DNA from: an uncultured Alphaproteobacteria bacterium | GTDB lineage: Bacteria > Pseudomonadota > Alphaproteobacteria > UBA6615 | Direction of reading: 5' to 3' | DNA length: 64,000 bases | NCBI GenBank assembly: GCA_943787745.1 | Contig: CALSNJ010000002.1 | Coordinates: 1,298,668 to 1,362,667, forward strand | Shown: one piece after another, positions 15,891 through 25,762 of the stretch | How the letters are laid out: each line of letters begins with the position of its first letter | Numbering within the stretch: position 1 is the stretch's first letter | Position numbers and translations under genes: made by a program | The notes under the pieces: model-generated | Database searches by the model: none | Told to the model about the DNA's origin: nothing | The model's input: only the letters and a program-made list of their open reading frames with translations

Positions 15891-18565
15891 GCCGCCGCAT
15901 CGCGGTTCTCGTATTCGGCGGGGTCATAATTCAGGTTGGGCGACAACCAGCGTTCTGCAACGTGGAGATCGATACCCTTGCGACGCGCATAATCCTCAAC
16001 CTGATCGCGCTCGATCTTTCCCACACCGAAATAACGCGCCTCGGGATGGGCGAAATAAAACCCGCTGACCGAAGACGGTGGCCACATAGCGTAGCTCTCG
16101 GTCAGGCTGACTCCGGTTTCTTCTTCGGCATTGAGCAGCTCGAACAAGGTCCCCTTCTCGGTGTGATCGGGAGAGGCCGGATAACCCGGTGCGGGGCGAA
16201 TCCCGCGATACTCTTCGCTGATCAGGTCCGCGTTTGTCAGACCCTCATCAGGTGCATAACCCCAGAACTCCATCCGCACGCGCTGATGCATGCGTTCGGC
16301 AAAGGCTTCGGCCAGACGATCAGCGAGCGCCTTGGCGAGGATCGAATTGTAATCATCGTTCTTGGCTTCAAATCGCTCGGCAATCGCATCGATTTCCGAG
16401 CCTGCCGTCACCACAAATCCGCCGACATAGTCGATATGACCTTCCTCAGCCGGGCAGACAAAATCCGACAACGCAAAGTTGGGACGCGTGTTGTTGCGCA
16501 TCATCTGCTGACGCAGGGTTCGGACCATGGCCAATTCTTCAGAACGCTCGGGATCGCTATAGATGGCGATATCATCGCCCACGGCATTTGCCGGCCAGAA
16601 CCCGACGACAGCGCGCGGCACCAGCCAACGCTCATGCACCATACGATCGAGCATCTCCTGCGCATCGGCAAACAGTTCACGCGCGCTCTCACCCACCACC
16701 TCATCCTCGAGGATATCGGGATATTTTCCCGCGAGTTCCCAGGTACGGAAAAACGGCGTCCAATCGATAAATTCGCGGAGCTCCGCCAGGTCGTAGGCAT
16801 GGAAGGTTCGCGTTCCCAAAAATGACGGTGTGGGCGCTTCATATTGTGCCCAGTCGATAGGCGCAGAGTTGGCGCGTGCGCCCTCGATGGTCTGGCGCTT
16901 GGATTTCCGACCGCTGCCCGCGTGTTTTACCCGGGCTGCTTCATATTCCTCGCGGATGCCCGCGACATAATCATCGCGTGCGGTCTCAGAGAGCAGATTA
17001 CTCATGACCCCGACAGCCTTCGACGCGTCGTTCACATGGATGACCGGATTTTCATAGCCCGGTGCGATTTTGACCGCGGTGTGCAATCGGCTTGTGGTTG
17101 CTCCGCCGATCAGAAGCGGCAATTCAAAGTTCTGGCGTTTCATTTCCCGCGCCAGATTCACCATCTCATCAAGACTCGGTGTGATCAGGCCGGAGACGCC
17201 GATAATATCGACCTTTTCTTCGAGCGCCGTCGCAAGGATGCGCTCTGCGGGCACCATCACGCCCAGATCGACGACGTCATAATTGTTACACTGGAGCACG
17301 ACCCCGACGATGTTTTTGCCGATGTCATGAACATCACCTTTGACCGTCGCCATCAGGATCTTTCCATTCGGCTTGGCCGCCTGCCCCGAGGCCTCGCGTT
17401 CCGCCTCCATGAACGGAGTCAGATGGGCCACAGCCTGCTTCATGACTCGCGCGCTCTTCACGACCTGCGGCAAGAACATCTTGCCCGCACCGAACAGGTC
17501 TCCGACAACATTCATGCCGTCCATCAGCGGCCCTTCAATCACATGCAGCGGGCGCTCGGCTTCCAGGCGCGCTTCCTCGGCATCCTCCAGAATGAAATCG
17601 GTAATCCCGTGAACAAGGGAGTACTCCATGCGCTCGGTCACATTGCCGTCGCGCCACTCCAGATTCTTCTCCTGCGCGGCTGTCCCGGCATCACGATAGT
17701 CATCGGCAACCTCAAGAAGCCGGTCGGTCGAATCCTCGCGGCGGTTGAACAGCACATCCTCGATCCGCTCCAGAAGGTCCGGCGGAATATCGTCATAGAC
17801 CATGATCTGGCCGGCATTGACGATCCCCATATCCATGCCCGCACGGATCGCATGCAGCAGGAAAGCGGAATGCATCGCTTCACGGACTGCGTTGTTGCCA
17901 CGGAACGAAAACGACAGGTTCGAGACCCCGCCTGACACATGCACATGGGGCAGTTCGGCACGAATGCGCTTGGTCGCCTCGATAAAAGCGATCGCGTAGT
18001 CATTGTGCTCTTCGATCCCTGTCGCCACCGCAAAGATGTTGGGATCGAAGATGATGTCTTCGGACGGAAACCCCATTCCTGTCAGCAAATCATAGGAACG
18101 CTTGCAGATTTCGAACTTGCGATCCGCCGTATCGGCCTGACCTTCCTCATCGAAAGCCATGACAACGGTGGCCGCGCCATAGCGACGTATCTTTCGGGCC
18201 TGCTCCAGAAAAGGCTCTTCGCCCTCCTTGAGGCTGATCGAGTTGACGATCGCCTTGCCCTGCACACATTTGAGGCCGGCCTCGATCACCGACCATTTGG
18301 AAGAATCGATCATCACAGGTACGCGGGAGATGTCTGGTTCAGCTGCTATCAGATTGAGGAAGCGCACCATCGCGGCCTCGGAATCGAGCATCCCCTCATC
18401 CATGTTGATGTCGATGACCTGCGCGCCGTTTTCGACCTGCTGACGTGCAACCTCCAATGCGGTGTCGAAATCATCGCCTTTGATCAGGTCGCGGAATCGT
18501 GCAGATCCAGTGACATTCGTGCGCTCGCCGATATTGACAAATTGGCTGCCCGACGCCGTGCTCAT
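15887..18565 (-). CDS. metH: Methionine synthase, C-terminal modules (folate, B12 and activation domains)
   Basis: 892 residues equal to modules 2-4 of E. coli MetH. The pterin-binding domain starts [16 protein letters not shown]. The cobalamin cap and Rossmann domains carry the B12 ligand His in [13 protein letters not shown] (about residue 415). The C-terminal activation domain contains [14 protein letters not shown], which binds S-adenosylmethionine. It transfers methyl from methyltetrahydrofolate to cobalamin. The homocysteine-binding module is a separate gene just upstream, sharing ATGA (18562-18565). Together the two proteins total 1248 residues, about the length of single-chain MetH, so the split is a clean gene fission. 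Confidence 0.96.
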   Translation of the reverse strand: MSTASGSQFVNIGERTNVTGSARFRDLIKGDDFDTALEVARQQVENGAQVIDINMDEGMLDSEAAMVRFLNLIAAEPDISRVPVMIDSSKWSVIEAGLKCVQGKAIVNSISLKEGEEPFLEQARKIRRYGAATVVMAFDEEGQADTADRKFEICKRSYDLLTGMGFPSEDIIFDPNIFAVATGIEEHNDYAIAFIEATKRIRAELPHVHVSGGVSNLSFSFRGNNAVREAMHSAFLLHAIRAGMDMGIVNAGQIMVYDDIPPDLLERIEDVLFNRREDSTDRLLEVADDYRDAGTAAQEKNLEWRDGNVTERMEYSLVHGITDFILEDAEEARLEAERPLHVIEGPLMDGMNVVGDLFGAGKMFLPQVVKSARVMKQAVAHLTPFMEAEREASGQAAKPNGKILMATVKGDVHDIGKNIVGVVLQCNNYDVVDLGVMVPAERILATALEEKVDIIGVSGLITPSLDEMVNLAREMKRQNFELPLLIGGATTSRLHTAVKIAPGYENPVIHVNDASKAVGVMSNLLSETARDDYVAGIREEYEAARVKHAGSGRKSKRQTIEGARANSAPIDWAQYEAPTPSFLGTRTFHAYDLAELREFIDWTPFFRTWELAGKYPDILEDEVVGESARELFADAQEMLDRMVHERWLVPRAVVGFWPANAVGDDIAIYSDPERSEELAMVRTLRQQMMRNNTRPNFALSDFVCPAEEGHIDYVGGFVVTAGSEIDAIAERFEAKNDDYNSILAKALADRLAEAFAERMHQRVRMEFWGYAPDEGLTNADLISEEYRGIRPAPGYPASPDHTEKGTLFELLNAEEETGVSLTESYAMWPPSSVSGFYFAHPEARYFGVGKIERDQVEDYARRKGIDLHVAERWLSPNLNYDPAEYENRDAAA

Positions 18566-19632
18566 GACGCCACCGCTGCAGCGACGGTAAACGGCTCAAG
18601 GCCAGACAGACGCATCGCCGGATCACGTTCCGGAATCTCACGCGGGGCCAGTCCTTCGACCGCCTCATGAAGCGCCTTGATATGGGCCGGGGTGGTGCCG
18701 CAACAGCCTCCGACAATATTCACGAGCCCCTCTTCTGCCCATTCACGCACAAATGACGCCGTGGTCTCGGGCTGTTCGTCATATTCACCAAATTCATTCG
18801 GCAAACCGGCATTGGGATAGGCGCAGACATAGGTGTCGGCGATCCGGGACAAGTCCAGCAGGTAGGGACGCATATCCTTTGCCCCCAGCGAACAGTTCAA
18901 ACCAATGGTCACGGGCTGCGCATGCCGCACGGAATTCCAGAATGCTTCAGGCGTCTGACCGGTCAGGGTACGCCCGGAAAGATCGGTAATCGTGCCCGAG
19001 ATCATGATCGGGCGCCGTTCCCCTGTTTCCTCGAACAGTTCCTCGAGCGCGAAAATCGCGCATTTGGCGTTCAACGTGTCGAAGATGGTTTCGACCAGGA
19101 ACAGGTCGACCCCCCCGGACAGCAAAGCTCTGGCGGCTTGCTTGTAAGCATTTTTGAGAGTGTCAAAATCAATCGCACGAAAACCCGGATCGTTGACGTC
19201 GGGCGAAATTGAAGTCGTCCGGTTTGTCGGGCCAATCGCACCAGCTGCCCAGCAAACCCTGCCGGGTTCGCGTGCCATCACATCCTCGCATGCCAACTTT
19301 GCCAGACGCGCGCCCTCAACATTGATGACATCGACATAGTCCTCCATGCCGTAATCGGCCTGCGAGATTGTCGTGGCATTAAATGTATTGGTGGCAATGA
19401 TATCGGCACCAGCTTCGAGATAGCTGATGTGAATGTCGCGGATTGCATCCGGCACTGTGAGATTGAGGATATCGTTGTTGCCGGTCAGGTCGTTGCCCAA
19501 CCCCTCAAAATGTTTGCCGTGAAAATCAGCAGTTTCAAGTTTCAAAGCCTGAATCTCTGTTCCCATGGCGCCATCCAGAACCAGAATGCGTTCCGCCAGT
19601 GCTGTCTTGATATCGCGGTCGAGCGCGGTCAT
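18562..19632 (-). CDS. metH: Methionine synthase, N-terminal homocysteine-binding module
   Basis: 356 residues: a homocysteine S-methyltransferase barrel. It begins with [12 protein letters not shown], has [15 protein letters not shown] in the middle, and its zinc cysteines lie in GLNCSLG and in the C-terminal [14 protein letters not shown]. It activates homocysteine thiol for methylation by the cobalamin carried on the partner protein. It overlaps metF by 4 bp upstream and the rest of metH by 4 bp downstream, so the three are translationally coupled. Confidence 0.96.
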   Translation of the reverse strand: MTALDRDIKTALAERILVLDGAMGTEIQALKLETADFHGKHFEGLGNDLTGNNDILNLTVPDAIRDIHISYLEAGADIIATNTFNATTISQADYGMEDYVDVINVEGARLAKLACEDVMAREPGRVCWAAGAIGPTNRTTSISPDVNDPGFRAIDFDTLKNAYKQAARALLSGGVDLFLVETIFDTLNAKCAIFALEELFEETGERRPIMISGTITDLSGRTLTGQTPEAFWNSVRHAQPVTIGLNCSLGAKDMRPYLLDLSRIADTYVCAYPNAGLPNEFGEYDEQPETTASFVREWAEEGLVNIVGGCCGTTPAHIKALHEAVEGLAPREIPERDPAMRLSGLEPFTVAAAVAS

Positions 19633-20522
19633 CGGTTCGCCCCTTCTGTAACATTCGAGGTGATACCGAGATTCTCACACACAGCTTGTGTGAGAGCTGC
19701 ACGGTTGAGCGTGTAGAAATGAAACATGGAGACATCCTGTGCCATCAGGTCCCGGCATTGCCGGCTGGCCAGATCAATAGCGACTTGCCGACGCTCATAT
19801 GGGCTCTCGTCGAGACCAACGAACTTCTCTGCGAGGAACGCTGGCACACTGGCCCCGCACATGGCGGCAAACCGGGTCATGCTCTTGAAATTCCCGACCG
19901 GCATAATCCCCGGAACCAGCGGCACGGTAATGCCCGCCGCCGCAACGCGATCGCGGAACCGAAGAAACACGTCATTGTCAAAAAAGAACTGTGTGATTGC
20001 CTGGGTCGCGCCAGCATCGATCTTGCGTTTCAGGTTATCAAGATCGAGATCAGCGCTTTCTGCCTCCGGATGGGTCTCGGGATACGCAGCAACAGATATC
20101 TCGAAATCCGCGACATCACGCAGGCCTGTGACCAAATCCGAAGCGTAGGCATAGCCATCAGCTTGCGGCACATAGCCTGTCTCTGCATCAGGTGCATCGC
20201 CACGCAGGGCGACGATATGTCGAACGCCCGCATCCCAATAACTTTGCGCAACCTCGTCGATTTCGGAGCGCGATGCCTCGACACAGGTCAGGTGCGCTGC
20301 TGCCGTGAGGCCCGCCTCCGCGACGATACGCGAGACTGTCGCGTGAGTGCGTTCACGGGTTGACCCGCCAGCACCATAGGTCACCGACACAAACGCCGGG
20401 GCAAGAGGCGCGAGCGCGCACACTGTATCCCACAGGGTTTCTTCCATTGCCGGTGTCTTTGGCGGAAAGAACTCAAAACTGACCGCCGGTGTCTGATGCG
20501 ATTTCACTGCACCAACACTCAT
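19629..20522 (-). CDS. metF: 5,10-Methylenetetrahydrofolate reductase
   Basis: 297 residues, the usual length of bacterial MetF. An FAD-binding TIM barrel with FEFFPPKT (Glu used in proton transfer) near residue 17, [16 protein letters not shown] (about 41-56), [12 protein letters not shown], and [11 protein letters not shown] (about 183-193). It reduces methylene-THF to methyl-THF, the donor for the MetH pair encoded directly downstream. The start follows the regulator's stop by 2 bp. Confidence 0.97.
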   Translation of the reverse strand: MSVGAVKSHQTPAVSFEFFPPKTPAMEETLWDTVCALAPLAPAFVSVTYGAGGSTRERTHATVSRIVAEAGLTAAAHLTCVEASRSEIDEVAQSYWDAGVRHIVALRGDAPDAETGYVPQADGYAYASDLVTGLRDVADFEISVAAYPETHPEAESADLDLDNLKRKIDAGATQAITQFFFDNDVFLRFRDRVAAAGITVPLVPGIMPVGNFKSMTRFAAMCGASVPAFLAEKFVGLDESPYERRQVAIDLASRQCRDLMAQDVSMFHFYTLNRAALTQAVCENLGITSNVTEGANR

Positions 20523-20524
20523 CG

Positions 20525-21499
20525 TTAAAGGTTGCTTTGCCGGGATGGTGCCGGCTCCAATTCATGTATTTCAGCCGGACGCGACAACTTCCAAATGCTG
20601 ACGGTCAGCTGATTGCCTGGCAGATTTCTGATCTCAACACTGTCGAGTCCGGCTCCGGTGGCCCAGTCTTCAACATCCGACGCGCGAAACCCCAACCGCC
20701 GATGGGCATGCTCGTCACGCAAGGCTTCCATCTCATGGCGCGCGAAATCGACCACAAAAAACTGACCTCCGGGGCGCAGGACGCGTGCGGCTTCCCGCAC
20801 GACGTCATGAGGTCGGTCGGCGAAATGCAGGACCATATGCAGGACAACCAGATCGAATGATTTCTCGCCGAACGGCAGATCGTACATGTCGGCCTGACGC
20901 ACGGTGCAGTTCTGATAGTCGGCTTCAGCAAGGTTTGTGCGCGCCACCGAAAGCATATCGCGCGACTGGTCGACACCGATGGCTTCCCGCGCGCGGCTGC
21001 TGAGGACCTGCAACATCCGCCCGGTGCCGGTTCCGATGTCCAGCAATGCTTCGACCAGGGTCGTTCCCAGCATATTGAGAAGGGTCTGTTCGACTTCTGC
21101 CTCGTCCACATGAAGTGCACGAACCCGGTCCCAACGCGCAGCATTCTCGCGAAAGTACTGGTCCGAACGCATAGCCCGTTCCTGTCGAATATCGGCAAAC
21201 CGCGACCGGTCGCGTGACACATAGGTGTCATCATCTTCGATCTGGTCGACGAGAAATCGGGCAATCCGAGCGTTCTCACCGCCGGTCGGAAGATGAAAGA
21301 ATGCCCAGCTTCCCTCCTGATAACGCTCCAACAATCCGGCATCACAAAGCAACTTCAAATGACGGGAGACCCCGGGTTGGCTTTGTCCGAGGATTCGGGT
21401 GATTTCACTCACCGTCAGATCTCCCGCCGCACAAAGCGCGAGAATTCTCAGACGGTTCGGCTCCCCGGCAGCGCGCAGAACGGTGATCAACTGATCCAA
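20525..21499 (-). CDS. ArsR-type regulator fused to a SAM-dependent methyltransferase domain
   Basis: 324 residues: an ArsR winged helix (residues about 1-85; LTVSEITRILGQSQPGVSRH as recognition region) joined to a class I methyltransferase domain (about 145-260; motif I LLDIGTGTGRML, motif FDLVVLHMVLHF). Proteins of this architecture commonly head metF-metH operons in alphaproteobacteria. The methyltransferase fold probably senses SAM or S-adenosylhomocysteine rather than methylating, which is an inference from context. It is the first gene of the operon, and a 28-bp palindrome in its promoter is the likely autoregulatory operator. Confidence 0.92.
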   Translation of the reverse strand: MDQLITVLRAAGEPNRLRILALCAAGDLTVSEITRILGQSQPGVSRHLKLLCDAGLLERYQEGSWAFFHLPTGGENARIARFLVDQIEDDDTYVSRDRSRFADIRQERAMRSDQYFRENAARWDRVRALHVDEAEVEQTLLNMLGTTLVEALLDIGTGTGRMLQVLSSRAREAIGVDQSRDMLSVARTNLAEADYQNCTVRQADMYDLPFGEKSFDLVVLHMVLHFADRPHDVVREAARVLRPGGQFFVVDFARHEMEALRDEHAHRRLGFRASDVEDWATGAGLDSVEIRNLPGNQLTVSIWKLSRPAEIHELEPAPSRQSNL

Positions 21500-21577
21500 A
21501 ACAAGGTTCCAAGTGGTTGCAAATCGAAGACTCCAAACCGACTCGGAAGGAAAAACCGAATCCGTCAGGCCATAAAT

Positions 21578-21608
21578 ACATAAACATATATATATATGAT
21601 TATGTCAA
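21578..21608 (-). promoter_or_regulatory. 28-bp palindrome over the promoter of the methionine operon
   Basis: Positions 21578-21605 form two 14-bp arms, ACATAAACATATAT and the complement of ACATAATCATATAT, with one mismatched pair. On the minus strand a TTGACA -35 box (21603-21608) overlaps its edge, and a GTTTAT-like -10 falls inside at 17-bp spacing. This is the expected layout for repression by the ArsR-type protein encoded 79 bp downstream. Confidence 0.65.
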
Positions 21609-21881
21609 TTGGTTTCAAACTCCGACTTGCGCGCGATTCGAGCGCCAGATCTGTATCAATTTTGCAACAGTTTTCCAGACCGAGGCCCCACCACGATCTT
21701 GCTTTGTGGCTTTGGACAATTCACTGTGGTAGCAGACTGTGCAGCCAGGTTGATATCGTCTGAACTCGGGGGCGAAGGTGTTAACACTCCTTCAATAGCG
21801 TTCAGGCAATGTGAGCTGACTTTTTTTGGCGCGTATTACAGGAATGGCTTTGTTTCTGGGTAAGGGGGCCGAACTTGTGAT
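21609..21881. other. Gene-free stretch before mlaA
   Basis: About 270 bp between the methionine-operon promoter and mlaA. Short open frames occur on both strands, but none has a recognisable protein or a ribosome site. It presumably holds the mlaA promoter; I see no clear hexamers. Confidence 0.4.
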
Positions 21882-22706
21882 GTGGACGAAAGCAATATGT
21901 TGAATTCTGTCTTTGATATAAAAGTCATTCGGTTTGCAGCAGCCGTGACAGTTATGGGCGCGCTAAGCGCTTGTGCAACGCCACCACCAGCTGGCGATCA
22001 GGACGCACGCGCTGCTTATGAAGAGGCAAACGATCCGTTTGAGCCAGCAAACCGTCTCATGTTCTCAGCGAACGTGATGGTTGATCAACTGGTTCTGCAG
22101 CCGGCCGCCGTGACGTACCGCGACCTGTTTCCCGACGTACTGAAACCGCCGGTTGAAAACTTCATCACAAACCTATTCCAGCCACTCAGCTTCCTCCACG
22201 CCCTGCTCCAGGGTGATATGGACCGCGCCGAGCAGGCCGCCGCGCGATTCTTTACCGCGCTACCGACGCTTCTGCTGGCAGATACATTTCCAGACCGCAA
22301 ACCGGTCTTTGAAGATGGTGGACAGACTTTGGCAGTTTGGGGCTTTGAAGAAGGCCCCTACGTTATGCTGCCGTTGCTCGGCCCCTCTTCTGTCCGCGAT
22401 ACGTTCGGGACAATTGGCGATTTCTTTGCAGACCCCGTTCGTCTGATCGCTGGCAGCGAGGTCACAACCGGTCGCTCTGTTGGCAATGCCGTTGTGACGC
22501 GTTCGAAAAACCTCGAACAGGTTCGTGAACTTCAGCGCACGTCGCTCGACTACTACGCCGCCGTGCGAAGCCTGTACCGTCAGCAGCGCGCCGCGCAGAT
22601 TCGCAATGGCATCTCAGAGCCAGCGCATTCCGCGCCGACCATCGGTCTTGATCTCGATGAGCCCGACACCGACGGTGGCAAGAAAGAAACAGCAGCAACC
22701 AACTGA
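21882..22706 (+). CDS. mlaA: MlaA-type outer-membrane lipoprotein (phospholipid transport)
   Basis: 274 residues. The signal peptide ends in a lipobox, LSAC, with the lipidated Cys at residue 31 (GTG start at 21882; an ATG at 21897 would place it at 26). The MlaA/VacJ core follows: NDPFEPANRLMF, VENFITNLFQPLSFLHALLQ and MLPLLGPSSVRDTFG. MlaA sits in the outer membrane and removes phospholipids from the outer leaflet, passing them to periplasmic MlaC, which the next gene encodes 17 bp downstream. The MlaFEDB inner-membrane complex is not in the window. Confidence 0.95.
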   Translation: MDESNMLNSVFDIKVIRFAAAVTVMGALSACATPPPAGDQDARAAYEEANDPFEPANRLMFSANVMVDQLVLQPAAVTYRDLFPDVLKPPVENFITNLFQPLSFLHALLQGDMDRAEQAAARFFTALPTLLLADTFPDRKPVFEDGGQTLAVWGFEEGPYVMLPLLGPSSVRDTFGTIGDFFADPVRLIAGSEVTTGRSVGNAVVTRSKNLEQVRELQRTSLDYYAAVRSLYRQQRAAQIRNGISEPAHSAPTIGLDLDEPDTDGGKKETAATN

Positions 22707-22723
22707 CTTAGAGGATACTGCCT

Positions 22724-23338
22724 GTGCGAACCATCGCAGCATTCGTCCTCGTTGTGGCTTTCTCTATTGGTACGTCAGCCGCGCGCGCGGATTCTCACAT
22801 AGACACATCAGTCAAGTTCATCAACAGCCTGTCGAATCAGGCCATTGAGACCCTCACTGATGCATCAATAACAACCGAACAGCGGCGCGCGGAGTTCCGC
22901 AGACTGTTTCGTGATGGCTTTGCCGTGAACGGAATCGCCCGCTTCGTTGCAGGACGCTACTGGCGCAAGGCCAGCGATGCCGACCGCGCCGAGTACCTCA
23001 AACTCTTTGAAGACGTGATTGTGAACACCTGGGCAGATCGTTTCTCACAGTATTCCGGTCAAAAATTTGAAGTGCGGGGGGCCACAGACGCAACTCCGGA
23101 AAAATCTGCCGAAGACGTCGCGCTCGTCGAAAGCCTTTTCTTTACAAGCCCGACATCGCCAGTTCGTCTGGAATGGCGGGTTGCCAGCAAAGGCGATCTG
23201 TTCAAGATCGTTGACGTCAAGCTGGAAGGCATCAGCATGGCAACGACCCAGCGCGACGAATTCAACTCTGTTGTCAGCAAAAACGGCCGCTCGCTTGAAG
23301 CGCTGATCGAAGAATTGCGTCGCCGCCGCGACGGCTGA
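22724..23338 (+). CDS. mlaC: MlaC-type periplasmic phospholipid carrier
   Basis: 204 residues from a GTG start preceded by GAGGAT. The signal peptide has a hydrophobic stretch (AAFVLVVAFSIGTSA) and a cleavage site after ARA near residue 22. The mature part has the MlaC fold with FRRLFRDGFAVNGIARFVAGRYW written in two blocks (about 65-87) and the tail FNSVVSKNGRSLEALIEELR. It shuttles phospholipid between MlaA and the MlaFEDB complex. It converges on ettA 11 bp away. Confidence 0.93.
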   Translation: MRTIAAFVLVVAFSIGTSAARADSHIDTSVKFINSLSNQAIETLTDASITTEQRRAEFRRLFRDGFAVNGIARFVAGRYWRKASDADRAEYLKLFEDVIVNTWADRFSQYSGQKFEVRGATDATPEKSAEDVALVESLFFTSPTSPVRLEWRVASKGDLFKIVDVKLEGISMATTQRDEFNSVVSKNGRSLEALIEELRRRRDG

Positions 23339-23349
23339 TCACACCAAAA

Positions 23350-25029
23350 TCAGCGCTTTAGCGGCTTGAACTTGATGCGGTGGGGTCGATCCGCATCCGC
23401 ACCCTTTCGCCGGCGAAGGTCTTCGGCATAGGAATCATAGTTTCCTTCAAACCAGACCACTTCGCTGTCACCTTCGAATGCGAGGATATGGGTCGCGATC
23501 CGGTCCAGAAACCAGCGATCATGGCTGACCACAATGGCGCTGCCGGGGAACCCGAGCAGGGCTTCCTCAAGTGCGCGCAGCGTATCCACATCGAGATCAT
23601 TCGTCGGCTCATCGAGCAACAAGACGTTTGAACCGGATTTCAGAACCTTGGCCAAATGGACGCGGTTGCGTTCACCGCCCGAGAGTTGACCCACGCGCTT
23701 TTGCTGGTCCGAACCCTTGAAGTTGAACCCCGCCACATAGGACCGGCTCTGCACTGAGCGCTTGCCCAGTTCGATCACATCAAGGCCGTCGGAGATCTCC
23801 TCCCAAACCGTCTTGTCATCAGCCAATGCATCGCGGCTCTGATCCACATAGCCGAGCACCACGGTCTCGCCGATACGCAGGGAACCGGAATCAGGCTGCT
23901 CGTGGCCTGTCACCATCTTGCAGAAGGTGGTCTTGCCGGCACCATTGGGTCCAATCACACCCACAATCGCACCTTGCGGCATACGAAAGCTCAGATCATC
24001 AATCAGCAGGTGATTTCCAAAACCCTTACGCAGGTTTTCAGACTCCATCACCAGGTCCCCAAGCCGCGGTCCGGGCGGGATCGTAATCTGCTGGCCCTCA
24101 GGTGCCAAATCCTGACTGTCGGCAACGAGTTTCTCATAAGCCGACACACGCGCCTTGCTCTTGGCCTGACGCGCACGAGGACTTTGCCGAACCCATTCCA
24201 GCTCTTCCTTGATGGTCCGCTGGCGCGAGCTTTCCTCGCGCTCTTCCTGCGCCAGACGCTTTTCCTTGGCTTCCAGCCAGCCCGTATAGTTCCCCTCGAA
24301 TGGGAGACCCTTGCCGCGATCAAGCTCGAGGATCCAGCCGGCGACATTGTCGAGGAAATATCGATCATGAGTTACGGCGACAACGGTTCCCGGATAACCC
24401 TCCAGAAACTGCTCCAACCAGGCCACAGATTCTGCATCCAGATGGTTCGTCGGTTCATCAAGCAAAAGCATATCGGGACGCGAGAGAAGAAGACGGCACA
24501 GCGCAACGCGACGTCGCTCACCGCCTGACAACATGGTCACATCGGCTTCGCCGGCGGGACACCGCAGCGCATCCATGGCGATCTCGATCTGTCGGTCGAG
24601 TTCCCATGCATCAGACGCATCAATCTCGTTCTGAAGCTCGGCCTGTTCGGCAATCAGCGCGTCCATTTCGTCGGCGCTGAGATCCTCACCAAAGCGCATG
24701 CTGACCTCGTTGAAGCGGTCCAATAGAGCTTTCGTCCCGGCCACGCCTTCCATGACATTGCCCAGCACATCCTTATCCGGGTCCAGATCGGGCTCCTGCG
24801 GCAGAAACCCGATCTTGATTCCGTCTGCCGCCCATGCTTCCCCCGAATACTCGGTGTCGAGCCCAGCCATGATACGCAGCAAAGTGGATTTGCCCGATCC
24901 GTTCAGGCCCAGCACGCCAATCTTGGCGCCGGGCATGAAGCTTAACCAGACATCTTCCACGACCTTGCGGCCACCGGGATAGGCCTTGGTCAGGCCCTTC
25001 ATCACATAAACGTATTGGGGATTTGCCAT
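23350..25029 (-). CDS. ettA: Energy-dependent translational throttle protein EttA (ABC-F)
   Basis: 559 residues with two ABC ATPase domains and no membrane part. Walker A motifs: GLNGSGKST (about 41-49) and GPNGAGKTT (about 358-366). Signatures: LSGGERRRVAL and LSGGERNRVHL. Walker B: LLLDEPTNHLDA and LLLDEPTNDLDV. The inter-domain linker is highly charged, as in ABC-F proteins, and the start NPQYVYVMKGLTKAYPGG is typical of EttA. It binds the ribosomal E site and couples initiation of elongation to the ATP/ADP ratio. Confidence 0.95.
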   Translation of the reverse strand: MANPQYVYVMKGLTKAYPGGRKVVEDVWLSFMPGAKIGVLGLNGSGKSTLLRIMAGLDTEYSGEAWAADGIKIGFLPQEPDLDPDKDVLGNVMEGVAGTKALLDRFNEVSMRFGEDLSADEMDALIAEQAELQNEIDASDAWELDRQIEIAMDALRCPAGEADVTMLSGGERRRVALCRLLLSRPDMLLLDEPTNHLDAESVAWLEQFLEGYPGTVVAVTHDRYFLDNVAGWILELDRGKGLPFEGNYTGWLEAKEKRLAQEEREESSRQRTIKEELEWVRQSPRARQAKSKARVSAYEKLVADSQDLAPEGQQITIPPGPRLGDLVMESENLRKGFGNHLLIDDLSFRMPQGAIVGVIGPNGAGKTTFCKMVTGHEQPDSGSLRIGETVVLGYVDQSRDALADDKTVWEEISDGLDVIELGKRSVQSRSYVAGFNFKGSDQQKRVGQLSGGERNRVHLAKVLKSGSNVLLLDEPTNDLDVDTLRALEEALLGFPGSAIVVSHDRWFLDRIATHILAFEGDSEVVWFEGNYDSYAEDLRRRKGADADRPHRIKFKPLKR

Positions 25030-25121
25030 TTCGCGTTTCCGTAAGTTCGGTTGCGCGGGCGTGTATAGAGTATTTGCGCCAGTTGGAAAACGGCTTGCGC
25101 CACCTCCCGGGAAAGAAAGCG

Positions 25122-25727
25122 TCAGTGCCGCCCACCAAAGCGCCAGGGCAGAATTTCAAATCGCGCGTAGAGGCCATCTTTGGTGTAGGGCTCGTCAGCA
25201 AAAAACGCTTCGATATAGGCAACGTCTGGCGCTTCCAGCAGGAAAATACTCCCCACCCATTCTTCACCTGATGCGTCCCAGAGCGGCCCCCGAAGAATGC
25301 CATGCTCGACACGACCTGGAGCATTCAAATAGGCGCGATGGGCTTCGAGAAGCTCGTTACGACGTGCCGTCACGTCCTGCCCCTGCGGTCCGTGACCGAT
25401 GAACAGGAACCGCGGATTGGCATCATCTCCTTCGAAATCCCACATTGTCCGATTCAGAGCATTGGTCCAGCGGTGGATCGATATATCGGCAAAGACGCCA
25501 GCCTTGGCATAAGGCTCGTCATAGGCAAATGTCCTGGCATCTTCCTCACTCTCCAGGTCGACAATATGCATGGACCCTGTGGGGGTCTTACGATCCTCGG
25601 ACAAGGTCGGACCGCGGGCGATCATTCGCGAATCGTACTGATCCATGAAGGCCCAGTGCGCCTCGATATGTTCGGCGCGAAGCGCATGAACATCCGGTTT
25701 ATTCCGGCAGTAAACGAAGTATTCCAT
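25122..25727 (-). CDS. Tandem YCII-domain protein
   Basis: 201 residues from the ATG at 25727, which has TGGAGATC upstream; a longer frame into queG has no support. Two ferredoxin-like YCII domains lie in tandem. Domain 1 (1-95) begins MEYFVYCRNKPD and includes ARGPTLSEDRKTPTGSMHIV. Domain 2 (about 105-200) includes RFLFIGHGPQGQDV and ILRGPLWDASGEEWVGSIF. Each contains the Asp-Xn-Pro/Tyr stretch ending YAKAGVFADISIHRW or YTKDGLYARFEILPW. YciI-like proteins include dechlorinases and isomerases; no activity can be assigned. Confidence 0.8.
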   Translation of the reverse strand: MEYFVYCRNKPDVHALRAEHIEAHWAFMDQYDSRMIARGPTLSEDRKTPTGSMHIVDLESEEDARTFAYDEPYAKAGVFADISIHRWTNALNRTMWDFEGDDANPRFLFIGHGPQGQDVTARRNELLEAHRAYLNAPGRVEHGILRGPLWDASGEEWVGSIFLLEAPDVAYIEAFFADEPYTKDGLYARFEILPWRFGGRH

Positions 25728-25762
25728 AGTGATCTCCAGAGCGATCGGGAACCGACACCATT

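Noticed and set aside
21500-21577. SAM-II-like riboswitch in the leader of the methionine operon
   Set aside because: The leader contains TTGCAACCACTT, reminiscent of the 3' part of SAM-II, but no GTGGT arm precedes it to form the first stem and no downstream pseudoknot partner is seen. The palindrome and ArsR-type protein explain regulation better.
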